Notes under the pieces: model-generated
Seen by the model: only the letters and a program-made list of their open reading frames with translations
Database searches by the model: none
What the model was told of the DNA's origin: nothing
Assembly (NCBI RefSeq): GCF_001307315.1
Contig: NZ_LGUC01000001.1
Location: forward strand, 1,922,001 to 1,986,000
Source: Halolamina pelagica
GTDB lineage: Archaea; Halobacteriota; Halobacteria; Halobacteriales; Haloferacaceae
DNA: 64,000 bases
Reading direction: 5' to 3'
Position numbers and translations under genes: made by a program
In this document: in pieces, positions 20,514 through 29,564 of the stretch
How positions within the stretch are numbered: position 1 is the first letter of the stretch
Layout: each line of letters opens with the position of its first letter

Positions 20514-21466
20514 ATGACTACTGACACACTCAACGACACGACCGACGACGCGAGAACCGACGGCGGCACGGCGACAGTGACCGACGACGCCGGCCAGACA
20601 ACTGACGCCGGCCCGGCGACGGGGCGCATCGCCCGATCGAAGATCGTCTTCATGCGGGTCATGCAGAACCGGTTTGCGGTGTTCGGCCTCGGGGTCGTCG
20701 TCCTGCTGCTTTTCACCGCGATCTTCGCGGACTTCATCGCGCCGTACGAGCCCGCCGCACAGAACTACGAGGCGCTCAAGGAGCCGCCGAGCCTCGACCA
20801 CCCGTTCGGCACCGACCAGTACGGCCGTGACGTGTTCTCCCGGGTCGTGTACGGCTCGCGGTACGCCGTGTTCCTCGGCGTCGTCATCGTCGGCATCGAG
20901 ATGGCCCTCGGCGTGACGCTGGGGCTGATCGCCGGCTACTACGGCGGCCTGATCGAGTCGACGATCATGCGGGTCGTCGACATCGCGCTGTCGATGCCCG
21001 CGCTCGTGCTCGCGCTGGCCATCGCCGGCATGCTGGGGGTGGGCTGTTCCCGCTCATCGTCGCGGTCAGCCTCGTGGGCTGGCGCGGGTTCGCCCGCCTG
21101 GTTCGCGGCGACGTAAAGAGCGTCATGGAGGAGGAGTACATCGACTCCGCGGAGGCCGCCGGGCTCAGCGACTTCCGGACCATCACCCGGTACGTCCTCC
21201 CCAACGCCGCCTCGAGCATCATCGTCTACGCCACGCTGACGATCCCGACGGTCATCCTCTGGAGCGCCGGCCTCTCCTTCCTCGGGATGGGCGTCCAGCC
21301 ACCGAAGCCGGAGTGGGGCGCTATCCTCGCCGCCGGTCGCGGCGAGATCGACTCCGCGTGGTGGATCGCCACCTTCCCCGGGCTCGCCATCATGGTGACC
21401 GTGATCGGCTTCAACGGGCTCGGCGACGGCCTCAGAGACGCGCTCGACCCACGACAGGTCCGCTAA
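20514..21466 (+). CDS. dppC: Peptide ABC transporter permease DppC-type (second operon; frameshift)
   Basis: The N-terminus is an acidic/Thr-rich tail of about 40 residues, followed by TM1. The conserved DHPFGTDQYGRDVFSRVVYG and the BPD loop (GDVKSVMEEEYIDSAEAAGL) confirm the family. The frame breaks at 21041-21043; one more G gives MLGVGLFPLIVAVSLVGWRG across the break. The restored length is 317 residues, ending DALDPRQVR. It is followed after two bases by the DppD gene. Confidence 0.9.
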
Positions 21467-21468
21467 CA

Positions 21469-22587
21469 ATGTCCGAACAACGAACTCCGATGGAATCGAC
21501 GCGACCCCGAACCGCCGACGAGCCGCTGCTGTCGATCGACGACCTCCAGGTCCACTTCCACACCGAGGAGGGGACCGTCGAGGCGCTCGACGGCGTCTCG
21601 CTGTCGATCGGTCGCGACGAAGTGCTCGGCGTCATCGGCGAGAGCGGCTGTGGCAAGTCAGTCACCGCGCTCTCGACGATGGGGCTGTTGCAGTCGCCGC
21701 CGGCGGAGATCGTCGGCGGCTCCATTACCTACGACGGCACCGAACTGCTCGACCTGACCGACGAGGAGCTCAACGAGATCCGGGGCGACGAGATCACGAT
21801 GATCTACCAGGACCCGATGTCGTCGCTGAACCCGGTGTTGACCATCGGCCAGCAGGTGAAGGAGCCGCTGCTCGCCCACCGCGACGTGACCGACGAGGCG
21901 GCCCACGAGCGGGCCGTCGAGATGCTGGAGTCGGTGGGGCTCGCCGACGCCGAGCGGCTGATGACCGAGTATCCGGACGCGCTCTCCGGCGGGATGCGCC
22001 AGCGCGTCGTGATCGCGATGGCGCTCATCACCGAGCCGAAACTGCTGATCGCCGACGAGCCGACGACGGCGCTTGACGTGACGATCCAGGCCCAGATCAT
22101 GGACCTGCTGACCGACCTCCGCGAGGAGTTCGAGATGAGCGTGCTGTTCATCAGTCACGACCTCGCCGTCATCTCGGAGATCGCCGACCGCATCGGCGTG
22201 ATGTACGCGGGCAACGTCGTCGAGCAGTGCGAGATGCGGACGCTGTTCGAGTCGCCGCTGCATCCCTACACCCGGAAGCTCGCCGAGAGCATCCCCTCCA
22301 TCGAGGACGAGGACGACCGGCTCCCCACGATCGAGGGGACGGTTCCGGAGCTGATCGATCCGCCCTCCGGCTGTCGGTTCGCGGGCCGGTGCCCGCAGTA
22401 CATCGGCGAGGTGTGTGACACGGTCGAACCGCCGCTCGAGACGCCGTCGGCGATCGACGACGGCGACCAGAAGGTCGCCTGTCACCTCTACGACGACCAG
22501 CGCGAGGCGGGGCCGCCGTGGCCGGTCGGTGACGAGGCGCCGAGCGACACGGACGGCGGTGCCCGAACGGGGGTGGACGGCTCGTGA
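21469..22587 (+). CDS. dppD: Peptide ABC transporter ATP-binding protein DppD-type (second operon)
   Basis: 372 residues. Walker A is GESGCGKS, the Q-loop [13 protein letters not shown], the signature [14 protein letters not shown], Walker B DEPTTALD and the H-loop SHDLAVI. The C-terminal oligo_HPY segment reads [16 protein letters not shown]. The start [13 protein letters not shown] at 21469 lies two bases after the permease stop. The TGA stop overlaps the GTG of the next ATPase gene. Confidence 0.93.
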   Translation: MSEQRTPMESTRPRTADEPLLSIDDLQVHFHTEEGTVEALDGVSLSIGRDEVLGVIGESGCGKSVTALSTMGLLQSPPAEIVGGSITYDGTELLDLTDEELNEIRGDEITMIYQDPMSSLNPVLTIGQQVKEPLLAHRDVTDEAAHERAVEMLESVGLADAERLMTEYPDALSGGMRQRVVIAMALITEPKLLIADEPTTALDVTIQAQIMDLLTDLREEFEMSVLFISHDLAVISEIADRIGVMYAGNVVEQCEMRTLFESPLHPYTRKLAESIPSIEDEDDRLPTIEGTVPELIDPPSGCRFAGRCPQYIGEVCDTVEPPLETPSAIDDGDQKVACHLYDDQREAGPPWPVGDEAPSDTDGGARTGVDGS

Positions 22588-23597
22588 GCACCCAGCTCCC
22601 GGGCGTCGTCGACGACGTCGATCCCGACGACGGGCTGCTGGTCGCCGACGAGGTCCGGAAGTACTTCCCCGTCACCGGCGGCATCCTGCGGCGCCGGGTC
22701 GGTGACGTGAAAGCCGTCGACGGCGTGAGCTTCAGCATGGAGCGCGGCGAGACGCTGGGGCTCGTCGGCGAGTCCGGCTGCGGGAAGTCGACGCTCGGCA
22801 AGACGCTGGTCCAACTCCACGACGCGACCGACGGCGAGATCTACTTCGACGGCGAGGAGATCACCGACGCGTCGAAAGACCGGCTGCGCGAGCTCCGCCG
22901 CGACGTGCAGATCATCTTCCAGGATCCGGGGTCGTCGCTGAACCCGCGGATGACGGTCGCCGACCTCATCACCGAGCCGATGCGGGCCCTGACCGACTGG
23001 GACCGCGAGAAGCGCCAGGCTCGGCTCCAGGAGCTCATCGAGGAGGTCGACTTACAGGAGAACCACCTCAAGCGCGCCCCCCACGAGTTCTCCGGCGGCC
23101 AGCAGCAGCGCATCGCCATCGCGCGGGCGCTGTCGGTGAACCCGTCGCTGATCGTCGCCGACGAGCCCACGAGCGCGCTCGACGTGTCCGTGCAGGCGAA
23201 GATCCTGAACCTGATGGACGATCTGCAGGACACCTACGACCTCACGTACCTGTTCATCAGCCACGACCTGAGCGTCATCCGGCACATCTGCGACCGGGTG
23301 GCGGTGATGTACCTCGGCGAACTGGCCGAGGTGGCGCCGGCCGACGAACTGTTCGACAACCCGAAACACCCCTACACCCGCGCGCTGCTGTCGGGACTGC
23401 CACGGGCGTCGCCGGAGCCGATGACCGACCGGATCATCCTCGAGGGCGACGTGCCGAGCCCGGAGGACCCACCCTCCGGCTGCCGGTTCCACACGCGGTG
23501 TCAGGAGTACATCGGCGAGGTCTGCGAGACCGACGACCCGGAGCTTCGCGAACTGGCCGACAACCACGTCTGCGCCTGTCACCACTACACCGACTGA
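22584..23597 (+). CDS. dppF: Peptide ABC transporter ATP-binding protein DppF-type (second operon)
   Basis: 337 residues from a GTG that overlaps the dppD stop. Walker A is GESGCGKST, the Q-loop [12 protein letters not shown], the signature [14 protein letters not shown], Walker B DEPTSALD and the H-loop SHDLSVI. The tail contains the cysteine set [16 protein letters not shown]. This is an intact version of the same protein type as the frameshifted genes at 4104 and 62204, and it shows what their missing signature should look like. It closes the operon. Confidence 0.93.
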   Translation: MSTQLPGVVDDVDPDDGLLVADEVRKYFPVTGGILRRRVGDVKAVDGVSFSMERGETLGLVGESGCGKSTLGKTLVQLHDATDGEIYFDGEEITDASKDRLRELRRDVQIIFQDPGSSLNPRMTVADLITEPMRALTDWDREKRQARLQELIEEVDLQENHLKRAPHEFSGGQQQRIAIARALSVNPSLIVADEPTSALDVSVQAKILNLMDDLQDTYDLTYLFISHDLSVIRHICDRVAVMYLGELAEVAPADELFDNPKHPYTRALLSGLPRASPEPMTDRIILEGDVPSPEDPPSGCRFHTRCQEYIGEVCETDDPELRELADNHVCACHHYTD

Positions 23598-23649
23598 GCG
23601 GCCAGGCGGACGACGCCCACGGCGTCGGCCCTTCGTCCGTTCCGAACCG

Positions 23650-23702
23650 GTAACGCGTCCGATTTGCCCGTTACCGTAACGTTATGTGGCGAAGTTCGTT
23701 AC
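23650..23702. promoter_or_regulatory. Cluster of GTAACG/CGTTAC half-sites upstream of the M24 gene
   Basis: Four half-sites fall in 53 bases: GTAACG at 23650-23655, CGTTAC at 23669-23674, GTAACG at 23676-23681 and CGTTAC at 23697-23702. The central pair forms the 13-bp palindrome CGTTACCGTAACG. It ends 8 bases before the ATG at 23711, so it covers the promoter region. It is a likely operator; the regulator is unknown. Confidence 0.45.
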
Positions 23703-23710
23703 GCACCCTC

Positions 23711-24922
23711 ATGGTACTCACTAGCGTGCCAGCCGAGGAGTTCGAGGCCCGCATCGAGACCGTCCGCGACGAACTGGCCGCCGAGAACTACGACGCGCTC
23801 TGTCTGTTCTCGGGGACGAGCATCGAGTGGCTCTCCGGGTTCCACCATCTCCAGACCGAGCGGCCGGTCTGTCTGGCCGTGACCGCCGACGCCGTCGAAG
23901 TGACGGTGCCCCGGCTCGAAGCCGACCGGGCCGAGAGCGACGAGTTCCCGCTGATCGATGAGGTGTACACCTACTTCGACTATCCGGGCGACAACGGCGG
24001 CGAGTACTACGTCAACCCGGGTCGGACCCCCGAGGACACCATCGCGCTGATGCTCGACGGGCTGGAGGTCGACACGGTCGCCGCCGACTCGAACGGCGCG
24101 CCGGGCTTTTGGGGCTACTCGGGGCCGAACCTCGACGAACTCGCCGACGTGGACGTCGAGACCGTCGAGTGGATCACGGAGATGCGCAAGGAGAAATCCT
24201 CTGTCGAGTTCGACCTGATGCGTCACTCCGCGGAGTGGGGGAACCTCGCCCACCGGAAGCTGGCGGAGTACGCCGAGCCCGGGAAACACGAGCTCTGGGT
24301 GGCCAAACGGGCGAGCCTCGACGCCTCGATGTCGATGCTCGACGCGCTGGACGACCGGTACGACTCCCACCTCCGTGGCGGGTTCCCGGCCAGCTGTGGG
24401 TTCCTCTCCGGGCCGAACACGGCACTCCCCCACGGGCTGACTGAGAACCGCCGACTGGCGGAGGGCGACGTGCTCGTCACTGGCGCCAGCGCCAACGTCG
24501 GCGGCTACAAGAGCGAGCTCGAACGGACGATGTTCATGGGCGAGCCGACCGACGAGCAGCGCAACCGCTTCGAGATCATGCTGGAGGCCCAGACCATCGG
24601 CATCGAGGAGAGCGGCCCGGGGGTCCCCTGCTCGGCGGTCGATCAGGCCGTTCACGACTACATGCGCGAGCAGGGCGTGCTGGAGTACGCCCAGCACCAC
24701 ACCGGCCACAACCTCGGGATGGAGGCCCACGAGCGGGAGTTCATCGACCGCGGCAGCGACGAGGTGATGCAGCCCGGCCACGCCTACTCCATCGAGCCCG
24801 GCATCTACTACCCCGACGATGCCGGCTACCGCCACTCCGACACCATCCTCATCACCGAGGACGGCGTCGAACAGATCACCTACTACCCGCGGGACCTGGA
24901 GTCGAACGTCATTCGCTGGTAA
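23711..24922 (+). CDS. M24 (pita-bread fold) Xaa-Pro peptidase-like protein with altered metal ligands
   Basis: 403 residues. A creatinase-type N-terminal domain (about 1-150) precedes an M24 domain. HTGHNLGMEAHE, YSIEPGIYY and DTILITEDGVEQIT keep the His and two Glu ligands. The first metal Asp is replaced by Gly (VTGASANVGGY) and the second by Glu (KSELERT). Classical Xaa-Pro dipeptidases need both Asp. It could therefore be a non-metal M24 enzyme in the manner of creatinase, or an atypical peptidase. I chose the ATG at 23711; an in-frame start 27 bases earlier would overlap the palindromic region. It follows the peptide-uptake operon, which supports a peptide or amino-compound substrate. 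Confidence 0.85.
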   Translation: MVLTSVPAEEFEARIETVRDELAAENYDALCLFSGTSIEWLSGFHHLQTERPVCLAVTADAVEVTVPRLEADRAESDEFPLIDEVYTYFDYPGDNGGEYYVNPGRTPEDTIALMLDGLEVDTVAADSNGAPGFWGYSGPNLDELADVDVETVEWITEMRKEKSSVEFDLMRHSAEWGNLAHRKLAEYAEPGKHELWVAKRASLDASMSMLDALDDRYDSHLRGGFPASCGFLSGPNTALPHGLTENRRLAEGDVLVTGASANVGGYKSELERTMFMGEPTDEQRNRFEIMLEAQTIGIEESGPGVPCSAVDQAVHDYMREQGVLEYAQHHTGHNLGMEAHEREFIDRGSDEVMQPGHAYSIEPGIYYPDDAGYRHSDTILITEDGVEQITYYPRDLESNVIRW

Positions 24923-24944
24923 CTGCGGGCCAACGTCGAGAACG

Positions 24945-25418
24945 ATGGTCACGATCGAACGCGACACCACCGGCGCCCACGTCGACGACTGCCACACGCT
25001 CGCCCGCGGCCTCGATCGGGGGTTCAACGAGGCCGGGCTCGACGCGATGGCCGAGACGCTCCCCGAGCAGACGCAGTATCTCGCGTTCGACGGCGGCGAG
25101 TTGCTCGGGTTCGCGTCGATCGACGAGCACGGGCCGACGGTCGCGGAGCTGGCGTGGCTCGCAGTCCGGCCGGCGGCGCAGGGCGCCGGCGTCGGGAGTC
25201 GACTGCTCGACGGCGTCGCCGACCGACTCGCCGCAGACGGCGTCGAACTGCTCACCGTCAAAACGCTCGCGGCGACGGCCGACAGCGAGCACTACGCCCG
25301 CGTGCGGTCGTTCTACGAGGCGGCGGGGTTCCGCCACGTCGAGACGATCGACCCCTACCCCGAGTGGGAGCCGGGCAACCCCTGTGCGATCTACGTCAAG
25401 CCGCTCGCCGTGGACTGA
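24945..25418 (+). CDS. GNAT-family N-acetyltransferase
   Basis: 157 residues starting MVTIERDTTGAHVDDCHTLA. The acetyl-CoA-binding motif A is visible as VRPAAQGAGVGSRLLDGVADRL (Q/R-x-x-G-x-G/A; about residues 73-94). A C-terminal FYEAAGFRHVETID segment matches motif B. The substrate is not predictable. It lies 22 bases after the M24 gene on the same strand, so the two are probably co-transcribed. Acetylation of an amino acid or small peptide product is a guess. Confidence 0.85.
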   Translation: MVTIERDTTGAHVDDCHTLARGLDRGFNEAGLDAMAETLPEQTQYLAFDGGELLGFASIDEHGPTVAELAWLAVRPAAQGAGVGSRLLDGVADRLAADGVELLTVKTLAATADSEHYARVRSFYEAAGFRHVETIDPYPEWEPGNPCAIYVKPLAVD

Positions 25419-25439
25419 CTCGGCCGACGACGCTCGGAG

Positions 25440-26132
25440 TCAGTACTTCATCTGGAAGTCGACGATCGACTCCTCGAACCCCTCGCCCCACTCCGCGGCC
25501 ATCTCCTCGGGGTCGTCGACGGCCTCGGTGTGCTCGCGAGCGACCTCGTAGGCGTCCCAGAGCCCGTCGATGGGGTCGCCCGGCTGGTCGACCCGCATGT
25601 TGTGCGTGAGGTTCGGCTCCGGGGCGTGGACCAGCACCGCCGCGCTGAGGTTGTCGCCGCGCTTGTCGCCGCCCGCGTTCTCGCCGGCAGTCAGCGCGGT
25701 CAGGAGGCGTTCGGCCAGCGGGCCGTCGGCGTCGACGAACGCCTCGTGCATCCCGGTGACGACCGCCTCGCCGGCCAGGGTGTTGCCCGCGGCGGTGTGG
25801 TCGTCGCCGACGACGTGGCCGGCCCAATCGGTCGCCTTCTCCCCGGTGTAGGCGTACGTTTCGCCGTCGGCCGCGGTGCCGTGAAGCTGCGTGCCGGCGC
25901 TGCCGGGGCGGTTGTCCAACACGGCCGCCGCGGCGCTCTCGAGGCTGATGTCGCGGGCCGTCATCTCCAGCAGCGGCTCCCCGTAGTCGGCGCCGGAGTC
26001 CCACGCCTGGGTCGACAGCGCCACGTGTTCACTCGCCCACGGGCAGACGGCCCCGACCGACGGGAACACCGACGCGATGGCGACGCCGGTGGCGCCCGTC
26101 GACGGGTCGGCGGCGGTGATCGAGAACGTCAC
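25440..26132 (-). CDS. DUF1028 family protein (Ntn-hydrolase-like)
   Basis: 230 residues: TFSITAADPSTGATGVAIAS and then VGAVCPWA, the DUF1028 signature with repeated small-residue strands. The fold is related to Ntn hydrolases. In other genomes the family often sits beside peptide transporters and peptidases; its substrate is not established. The GTG start at 26132 has a good Shine-Dalgarno (GGGGGAG, 26137-26143). A perfect palindrome lies upstream at 26158-26172. It is convergent with the acetyltransferase gene. Confidence 0.85.
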   Translation of the reverse strand: MTFSITAADPSTGATGVAIASVFPSVGAVCPWASEHVALSTQAWDSGADYGEPLLEMTARDISLESAAAAVLDNRPGSAGTQLHGTAADGETYAYTGEKATDWAGHVVGDDHTAAGNTLAGEAVVTGMHEAFVDADGPLAERLLTALTAGENAGGDKRGDNLSAAVLVHAPEPNLTHNMRVDQPGDPIDGLWDAYEVAREHTEAVDDPEEMAAEWGEGFEESIVDFQMKY

Positions 26133-26157
26133 GACGCTCCCCCTTCGCGATAATTGA

Positions 26158-26172
26158 GTGGTACCATACCAC
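26158..26172. promoter_or_regulatory. 15-bp palindrome GTGGTA-CCA-TACCAC upstream of the DUF1028 gene
   Basis: A perfect 6-bp inverted repeat with a 3-base spacer, 26-40 bases upstream of the DUF1028 start and next to an AT-rich stretch (CAATTATC) that could be its TATA region. It is a candidate operator. Confidence 0.4.
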
Positions 26173-26284
26173 GCGGTTCGGTTGGGCCCGTATCACTCTT
26201 TGCATCGTGGAAATCGGCGGCAGTGGGCGCTCCGAGTGGGCTGCGGCGTGTCCACCATTCACGCCACCGACGAAGACCGCCACG

Positions 26285-26290
26285 TTTTAC
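26285..26290 (+). promoter_or_regulatory. TATA box TTTTAC for the Hpt-like gene
   Basis: TTTTAC lies about 26 bases before the ATG at 26314. This fits a leaderless transcript and sets the start well downstream of the longer open frame. Confidence 0.5.
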
Positions 26291-26313
26291 CCCTCACCTC
26301 CGGAACGGGCGAC

Positions 26314-26877
26314 ATGGATCAACTCCGTCGGTCGCTCCTCGAAGCGCCGATCATCGAGAAAGGCGAGTACCAGTACTTCGTCCACCCGATCAGCGACGGC
26401 ATTCCGACGCTTCATCCGAGCCTCCTGCGCGAGATCAGCATCAAGATCGCCCGGAAGGTCGAACTCGAAGACGTCGACAAGATCGTCACCCCGGCGGCGA
26501 TGGGGATCCATATCTCCACGGCGCTCTCGCTGATGAGCGACGTGCCGATCGTGGTCATCCGGAAGCGCGAGTACGGACTCGACGGCGAAGTATCGCTCTC
26601 CCAGCAGACCGGCTACTCGGAGTCGGAGATGTTCATCAACGACGTCCAGGAGGGCGACTCGGTGCTGGTGATCGACGACGTGCTCTCGACGGGCGGCACG
26701 CTCTCGGCGATCTGTGAGGCGCTCGACGGCATCGGCGCCGAAGTGTCCGACGTGCTCACCGTGATCAAGAAGGCCGGCGAGAACGAACTCGACGGCGAAG
26801 TCGACTACAAATCCCTCATCAACGTCCGCGTCGAGGACGGCGAAGTCGTCATCGTCGACGAGGACGGCGACGGGTAA
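26314..26877 (+). CDS. hpt: Hypoxanthine/guanine phosphoribosyltransferase-like protein (HGPRTase-like)
   Basis: 187 residues starting [20 protein letters not shown], typical of the haloarchaeal Hpt/Apt-like purine salvage protein. The PRPP-binding loop is [13 protein letters not shown] (about residues 114-126), and the flexible loop and hood residues precede it. The enzyme class transfers phosphoribose from PRPP to a purine base. Which base it uses is uncertain, because archaeal homologues are annotated both as adenine and as hypoxanthine/guanine enzymes. The start is set by the TATA box at 26285. Confidence 0.88.
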   Translation: MDQLRRSLLEAPIIEKGEYQYFVHPISDGIPTLHPSLLREISIKIARKVELEDVDKIVTPAAMGIHISTALSLMSDVPIVVIRKREYGLDGEVSLSQQTGYSESEMFINDVQEGDSVLVIDDVLSTGGTLSAICEALDGIGAEVSDVLTVIKKAGENELDGEVDYKSLINVRVEDGEVVIVDEDGDG

Positions 26878-26890
26878 TTCAACGAACACG

Positions 26891-26898
26891 TTTTAGGG
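26891..26898 (+). promoter_or_regulatory. TATA box TTTTAGGG for the membrane protein at 26919
   Basis: It lies 21-28 bases before the ATG at 26919, the usual spacing for a leaderless haloarchaeal gene. Confidence 0.5.
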
Positions 26899-26918
26899 CT
26901 TCCCCCGTCAGCAGAGGC

Positions 26919-27374
26919 ATGACCAGCGTGCCGTGGCTGCCGGAGCGCCTGAACCGCTGGCTGACCGTCGAGCAGCCGGTGACGTACTGGTCGTTCTGGG
27001 CGGCGCTCCTGCGACTGGTGCCACTACTCGTCGTTCCCTTCGTCGTCGTGTTCGTCGCCGTCGGCGGGGGGTTCGCGCTGCGGTCGTTCGCGCCGGTGCC
27101 GTTCGTGTTCGTGGCGGCGACGCTGGGCTACGCGGTCAGGGCGTTCGACGAACTCGGCGTGCTGCTCTCGCTGATCGTCGCTGCGGTGTACGGCTTCCTG
27201 CTCTGGGCCTCCGGCGTCGGGATGGCGGTGCTCCGACAGCCGACGCCGCTACTCTCCGTACTCGCGGTGCTCGCGTTCGTCGCCCTGGTCGCGGGGTTCA
27301 GCGCACCGACGCTCCACGGCCAGCGTGGGGAGGGCGGGCTCGAACGGGCCCGCAGAAAGTGGCAGGAAGAGTGA
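26919..27374 (+). CDS. Haloarchaeal hypothetical membrane protein
   Basis: 151 residues with about four hydrophobic helices: about 30-55, 60-75, 80-100 and 110-130. A short charged C-terminal tail follows (GGLERARRKWQEE). No domain is recognised. It has its own promoter. Its stop at 27374 directly abuts the stop of the convergent S9 peptidase gene at 27375, leaving no space for separate terminators. Confidence 0.75.
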   Translation: MTSVPWLPERLNRWLTVEQPVTYWSFWAALLRLVPLLVVPFVVVFVAVGGGFALRSFAPVPFVFVAATLGYAVRAFDELGVLLSLIVAAVYGFLLWASGVGMAVLRQPTPLLSVLAVLAFVALVAGFSAPTLHGQRGEGGLERARRKWQEE

Positions 27375-29507
27375 CTACTCCTCGGCCGCCCGGTCGTGGG
27401 GATCGTCGGCGTCGGGATCCGTCACGTCGGGGTCGTGGCGGCGGTACCACGACGTAATCTCCTCCAGTCGGTGGATCGCGCGGTCCGGATCGCCGACGTT
27501 GTGGTGTTCGTCGCCGTAGACGACGAGCCGACACTCCGCGCCGGCCTGCTGGGCGGCGACGTAGAGCTGTTCGGACTGGGAGGGCGGGCAGCGCCAGTCC
27601 TCGCCGCCGGCGGCGACGAGCAACGGCGTCTCCACGTTGCCGATGTCGGTGATCGCCGAGGAGGCGTCGATGGCGTCCTGGTTCTCCCACGGGTAGCCGT
27701 ACTCGTTCTCCATCCAGATGTGGGAGTCGTCGGTGCCGTAGGCCGAGCGCAGGTCGTAGATCCCGTGTTCCGGGGCCGCGGCGGTGAGCAGGTCTGGGTA
27801 CTGGGTGACCAGGTAGCCCTGCGCGATCCCGCCGTAGGAGAAGCCGTGGCCGAACACGCGGTCCGGGTCGGTCCAGCCGCGGTCGACGAGATCCTCGATC
27901 CCGGCGGCGATGTCGCTGGCTTCGACGGTCCCCCACTGGCCGTGGAGCGTCTCACAGAACTTCCGGCCGAACGAGGAGCCCCCGCGGTAGTTCGGGCGGA
28001 AAACGAGATAGCCACGCGAAGTGAACGCCGCGTGGGTGAAGTCGAACACCGGCTCGTCGTAGGAGACGGGGCCGCCGTGGATCGCACACACCGTCGGCGC
28101 CGGGTCGGACTCGCCGGGCTCGTACTCCGGCGGGTGATACAGCACGCCGGATATCTCCCAGCCGTCGTTCTCGAAGGTGACGCGCCGAACCTCGGGCATC
28201 TCGTACTCCTCGGTCAGGTCAGCGTTCACCGCCGAGAGGCGGGTCAGCGACTCCGGCTCCTCCGCGGCGTCGAGATCGTCGACGGGCAGCGCGTACGGAT
28301 CGTGCCCCTCGCTGGGGTGGGAGAGCCCCAGCACGGCCGTGTCGCCGTCGATCGAGAACCCCGCGACGGCACGGTCGTCGCCCTGGGCCTCGAACGTTCG
28401 CTCCCAGTCGGCGTCGACCGCGTCGCACTCGAGCACCCGGGTTCTGGCTTCGTCGCCGACCAGCGTGTAGAACGTCTCGTCGTCGACCCACTGGAACGAC
28501 GAGCCCCGGGCGAGCGTGCGGTCGAGGTCGTCCGTGACCGAGACGTGCTCCTCGCCGTCCCAGACGCGGGCCTCCGTCGGGATGCACCAGTTCGTGTCGT
28601 CGCCGGCCGAGAACGCGAGCCGCTCGCCGTCGGGCGACCACGTCGGACTGTTGCAGGTCATGTCGCCGTCGGTGATCGCCGTCGCCTCCCCACCCTCCGG
28701 CGAGACGGTGAACACGTCGGTGACGAGCGTGCTGTCGGGATCCTCGCCCCGGTAGGAGACGAAGGCGATCCCGTCCTCGCCCCAGTCGGGCTGGAGGCCG
28801 CTCAGCCCCTCGAACGCCCCGCGGCCGTAGGCGTCCTCGAGCTTCCGTGCGGACTCGGCGTCCGCGGCGTCGCCGCCACGGACGGCGTCCTCGCCGACGA
28901 CGAACAGGTAGCTGGTGACGGTGTCGAGGTAGCCGGCGCCGTCGAGTTTGTGCTGGACGCGCTCGGTCTCGACGGGGCCGCCGTCCCGGCGGTTCTCGAG
29001 GTACGCCGATTCGGCGTCGGTCGGGTCACGAGCGGTGACGACGAGGCGCTCGCCGTCGGGCGCCCAGTCGAACTCGCGGACGCCCTCCTCGAACGCCGTG
29101 AGCTGGGCGGCGTCGCCGCCCAGCGCGAGGTCGAACGTCCAGACCTGCGACTTGGGCTCCTCCTCGCCGTTGGCTCCGTTTCCGCCGTTCTCGCCTTCGT
29201 CGTCCTCGTCCTCCTCGTCCTCGCTCTCCCGCCCGACCCGGAGGTCGTTGTCCTCGTCGCGGGCCGCGAGGAAGGCCAGTCGGTCGCCGTCGGGCGACCA
29301 CTGCGGGCTGCTCGCGCCGGCGACCCGGGTGAGTCGGTGCGGGTCGCGGCTGCCGTCGGTGGGGACGACGAACAGCGAGGCGACCGACTCGTCGGCGTCG
29401 GGGTCGTACTCGGTGGTCGTGAACGCCGCCCGCTCCCCGTCCGGGGAGACGGCGACCTCGCCGACCTGTGTGAGGTCGTAGTACGCGTCGAGTGGGAGTT
29501 CGCTCAT
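27375..29507 (-). CDS. S9C-type (acylaminoacyl-peptidase-like) serine peptidase
   Basis: 710 residues. The N-terminal beta-propeller has repeated SPDGER and SPDGDRLAF units (WD40-like/PD40 repeats). The C-terminal alpha/beta-hydrolase has the catalytic Ser in GFSYGG (about residue 556), the Asp in GGEDWRCPPSQSEQLY (about 637) and the His in GDEHHNVG (about 667). Unusual: an acidic low-complexity insert (about residues 92-120) rich in E, D, G and N interrupts an early blade. The ATG at 29507 is preferred over the GTG one codon earlier. It cleaves oligopeptides or acylated N-termini; the exact specificity is unknown. No signal peptide is seen, so it is cytosolic. Confidence 0.9.
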   Translation of the reverse strand: MSELPLDAYYDLTQVGEVAVSPDGERAAFTTTEYDPDADESVASLFVVPTDGSRDPHRLTRVAGASSPQWSPDGDRLAFLAARDEDNDLRVGRESEDEEDEDDEGENGGNGANGEEEPKSQVWTFDLALGGDAAQLTAFEEGVREFDWAPDGERLVVTARDPTDAESAYLENRRDGGPVETERVQHKLDGAGYLDTVTSYLFVVGEDAVRGGDAADAESARKLEDAYGRGAFEGLSGLQPDWGEDGIAFVSYRGEDPDSTLVTDVFTVSPEGGEATAITDGDMTCNSPTWSPDGERLAFSAGDDTNWCIPTEARVWDGEEHVSVTDDLDRTLARGSSFQWVDDETFYTLVGDEARTRVLECDAVDADWERTFEAQGDDRAVAGFSIDGDTAVLGLSHPSEGHDPYALPVDDLDAAEEPESLTRLSAVNADLTEEYEMPEVRRVTFENDGWEISGVLYHPPEYEPGESDPAPTVCAIHGGPVSYDEPVFDFTHAAFTSRGYLVFRPNYRGGSSFGRKFCETLHGQWGTVEASDIAAGIEDLVDRGWTDPDRVFGHGFSYGGIAQGYLVTQYPDLLTAAAPEHGIYDLRSAYGTDDSHIWMENEYGYPWENQDAIDASSAITDIGNVETPLLVAAGGEDWRCPPSQSEQLYVAAQQAGAECRLVVYGDEHHNVGDPDRAIHRLEEITSWYRRHDPDVTDPDADDPHDRAAEE

Positions 29508-29532
29508 CACCCGCGACGTTAGCCGGCATCGC

Positions 29533-29539
29533 GAAAAGG
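29533..29539 (-). promoter_or_regulatory. TATA-like box CCTTTTC for the S9C peptidase
   Basis: It lies about 26-32 bases upstream of the ATG at 29507. Its match to the consensus is modest. Confidence 0.35.
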
Positions 29540-29564
29540 GTTCGGCAAGCGGTAGGGCGTGGGA

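Noticed and set aside
27396-29522. Long plus-strand open frame (about 700 codons) opposite the S9C peptidase
   Set aside because: It is antisense to a gene with an intact catalytic triad and a typical acidic sequence. Long antisense frames are expected at this GC content.
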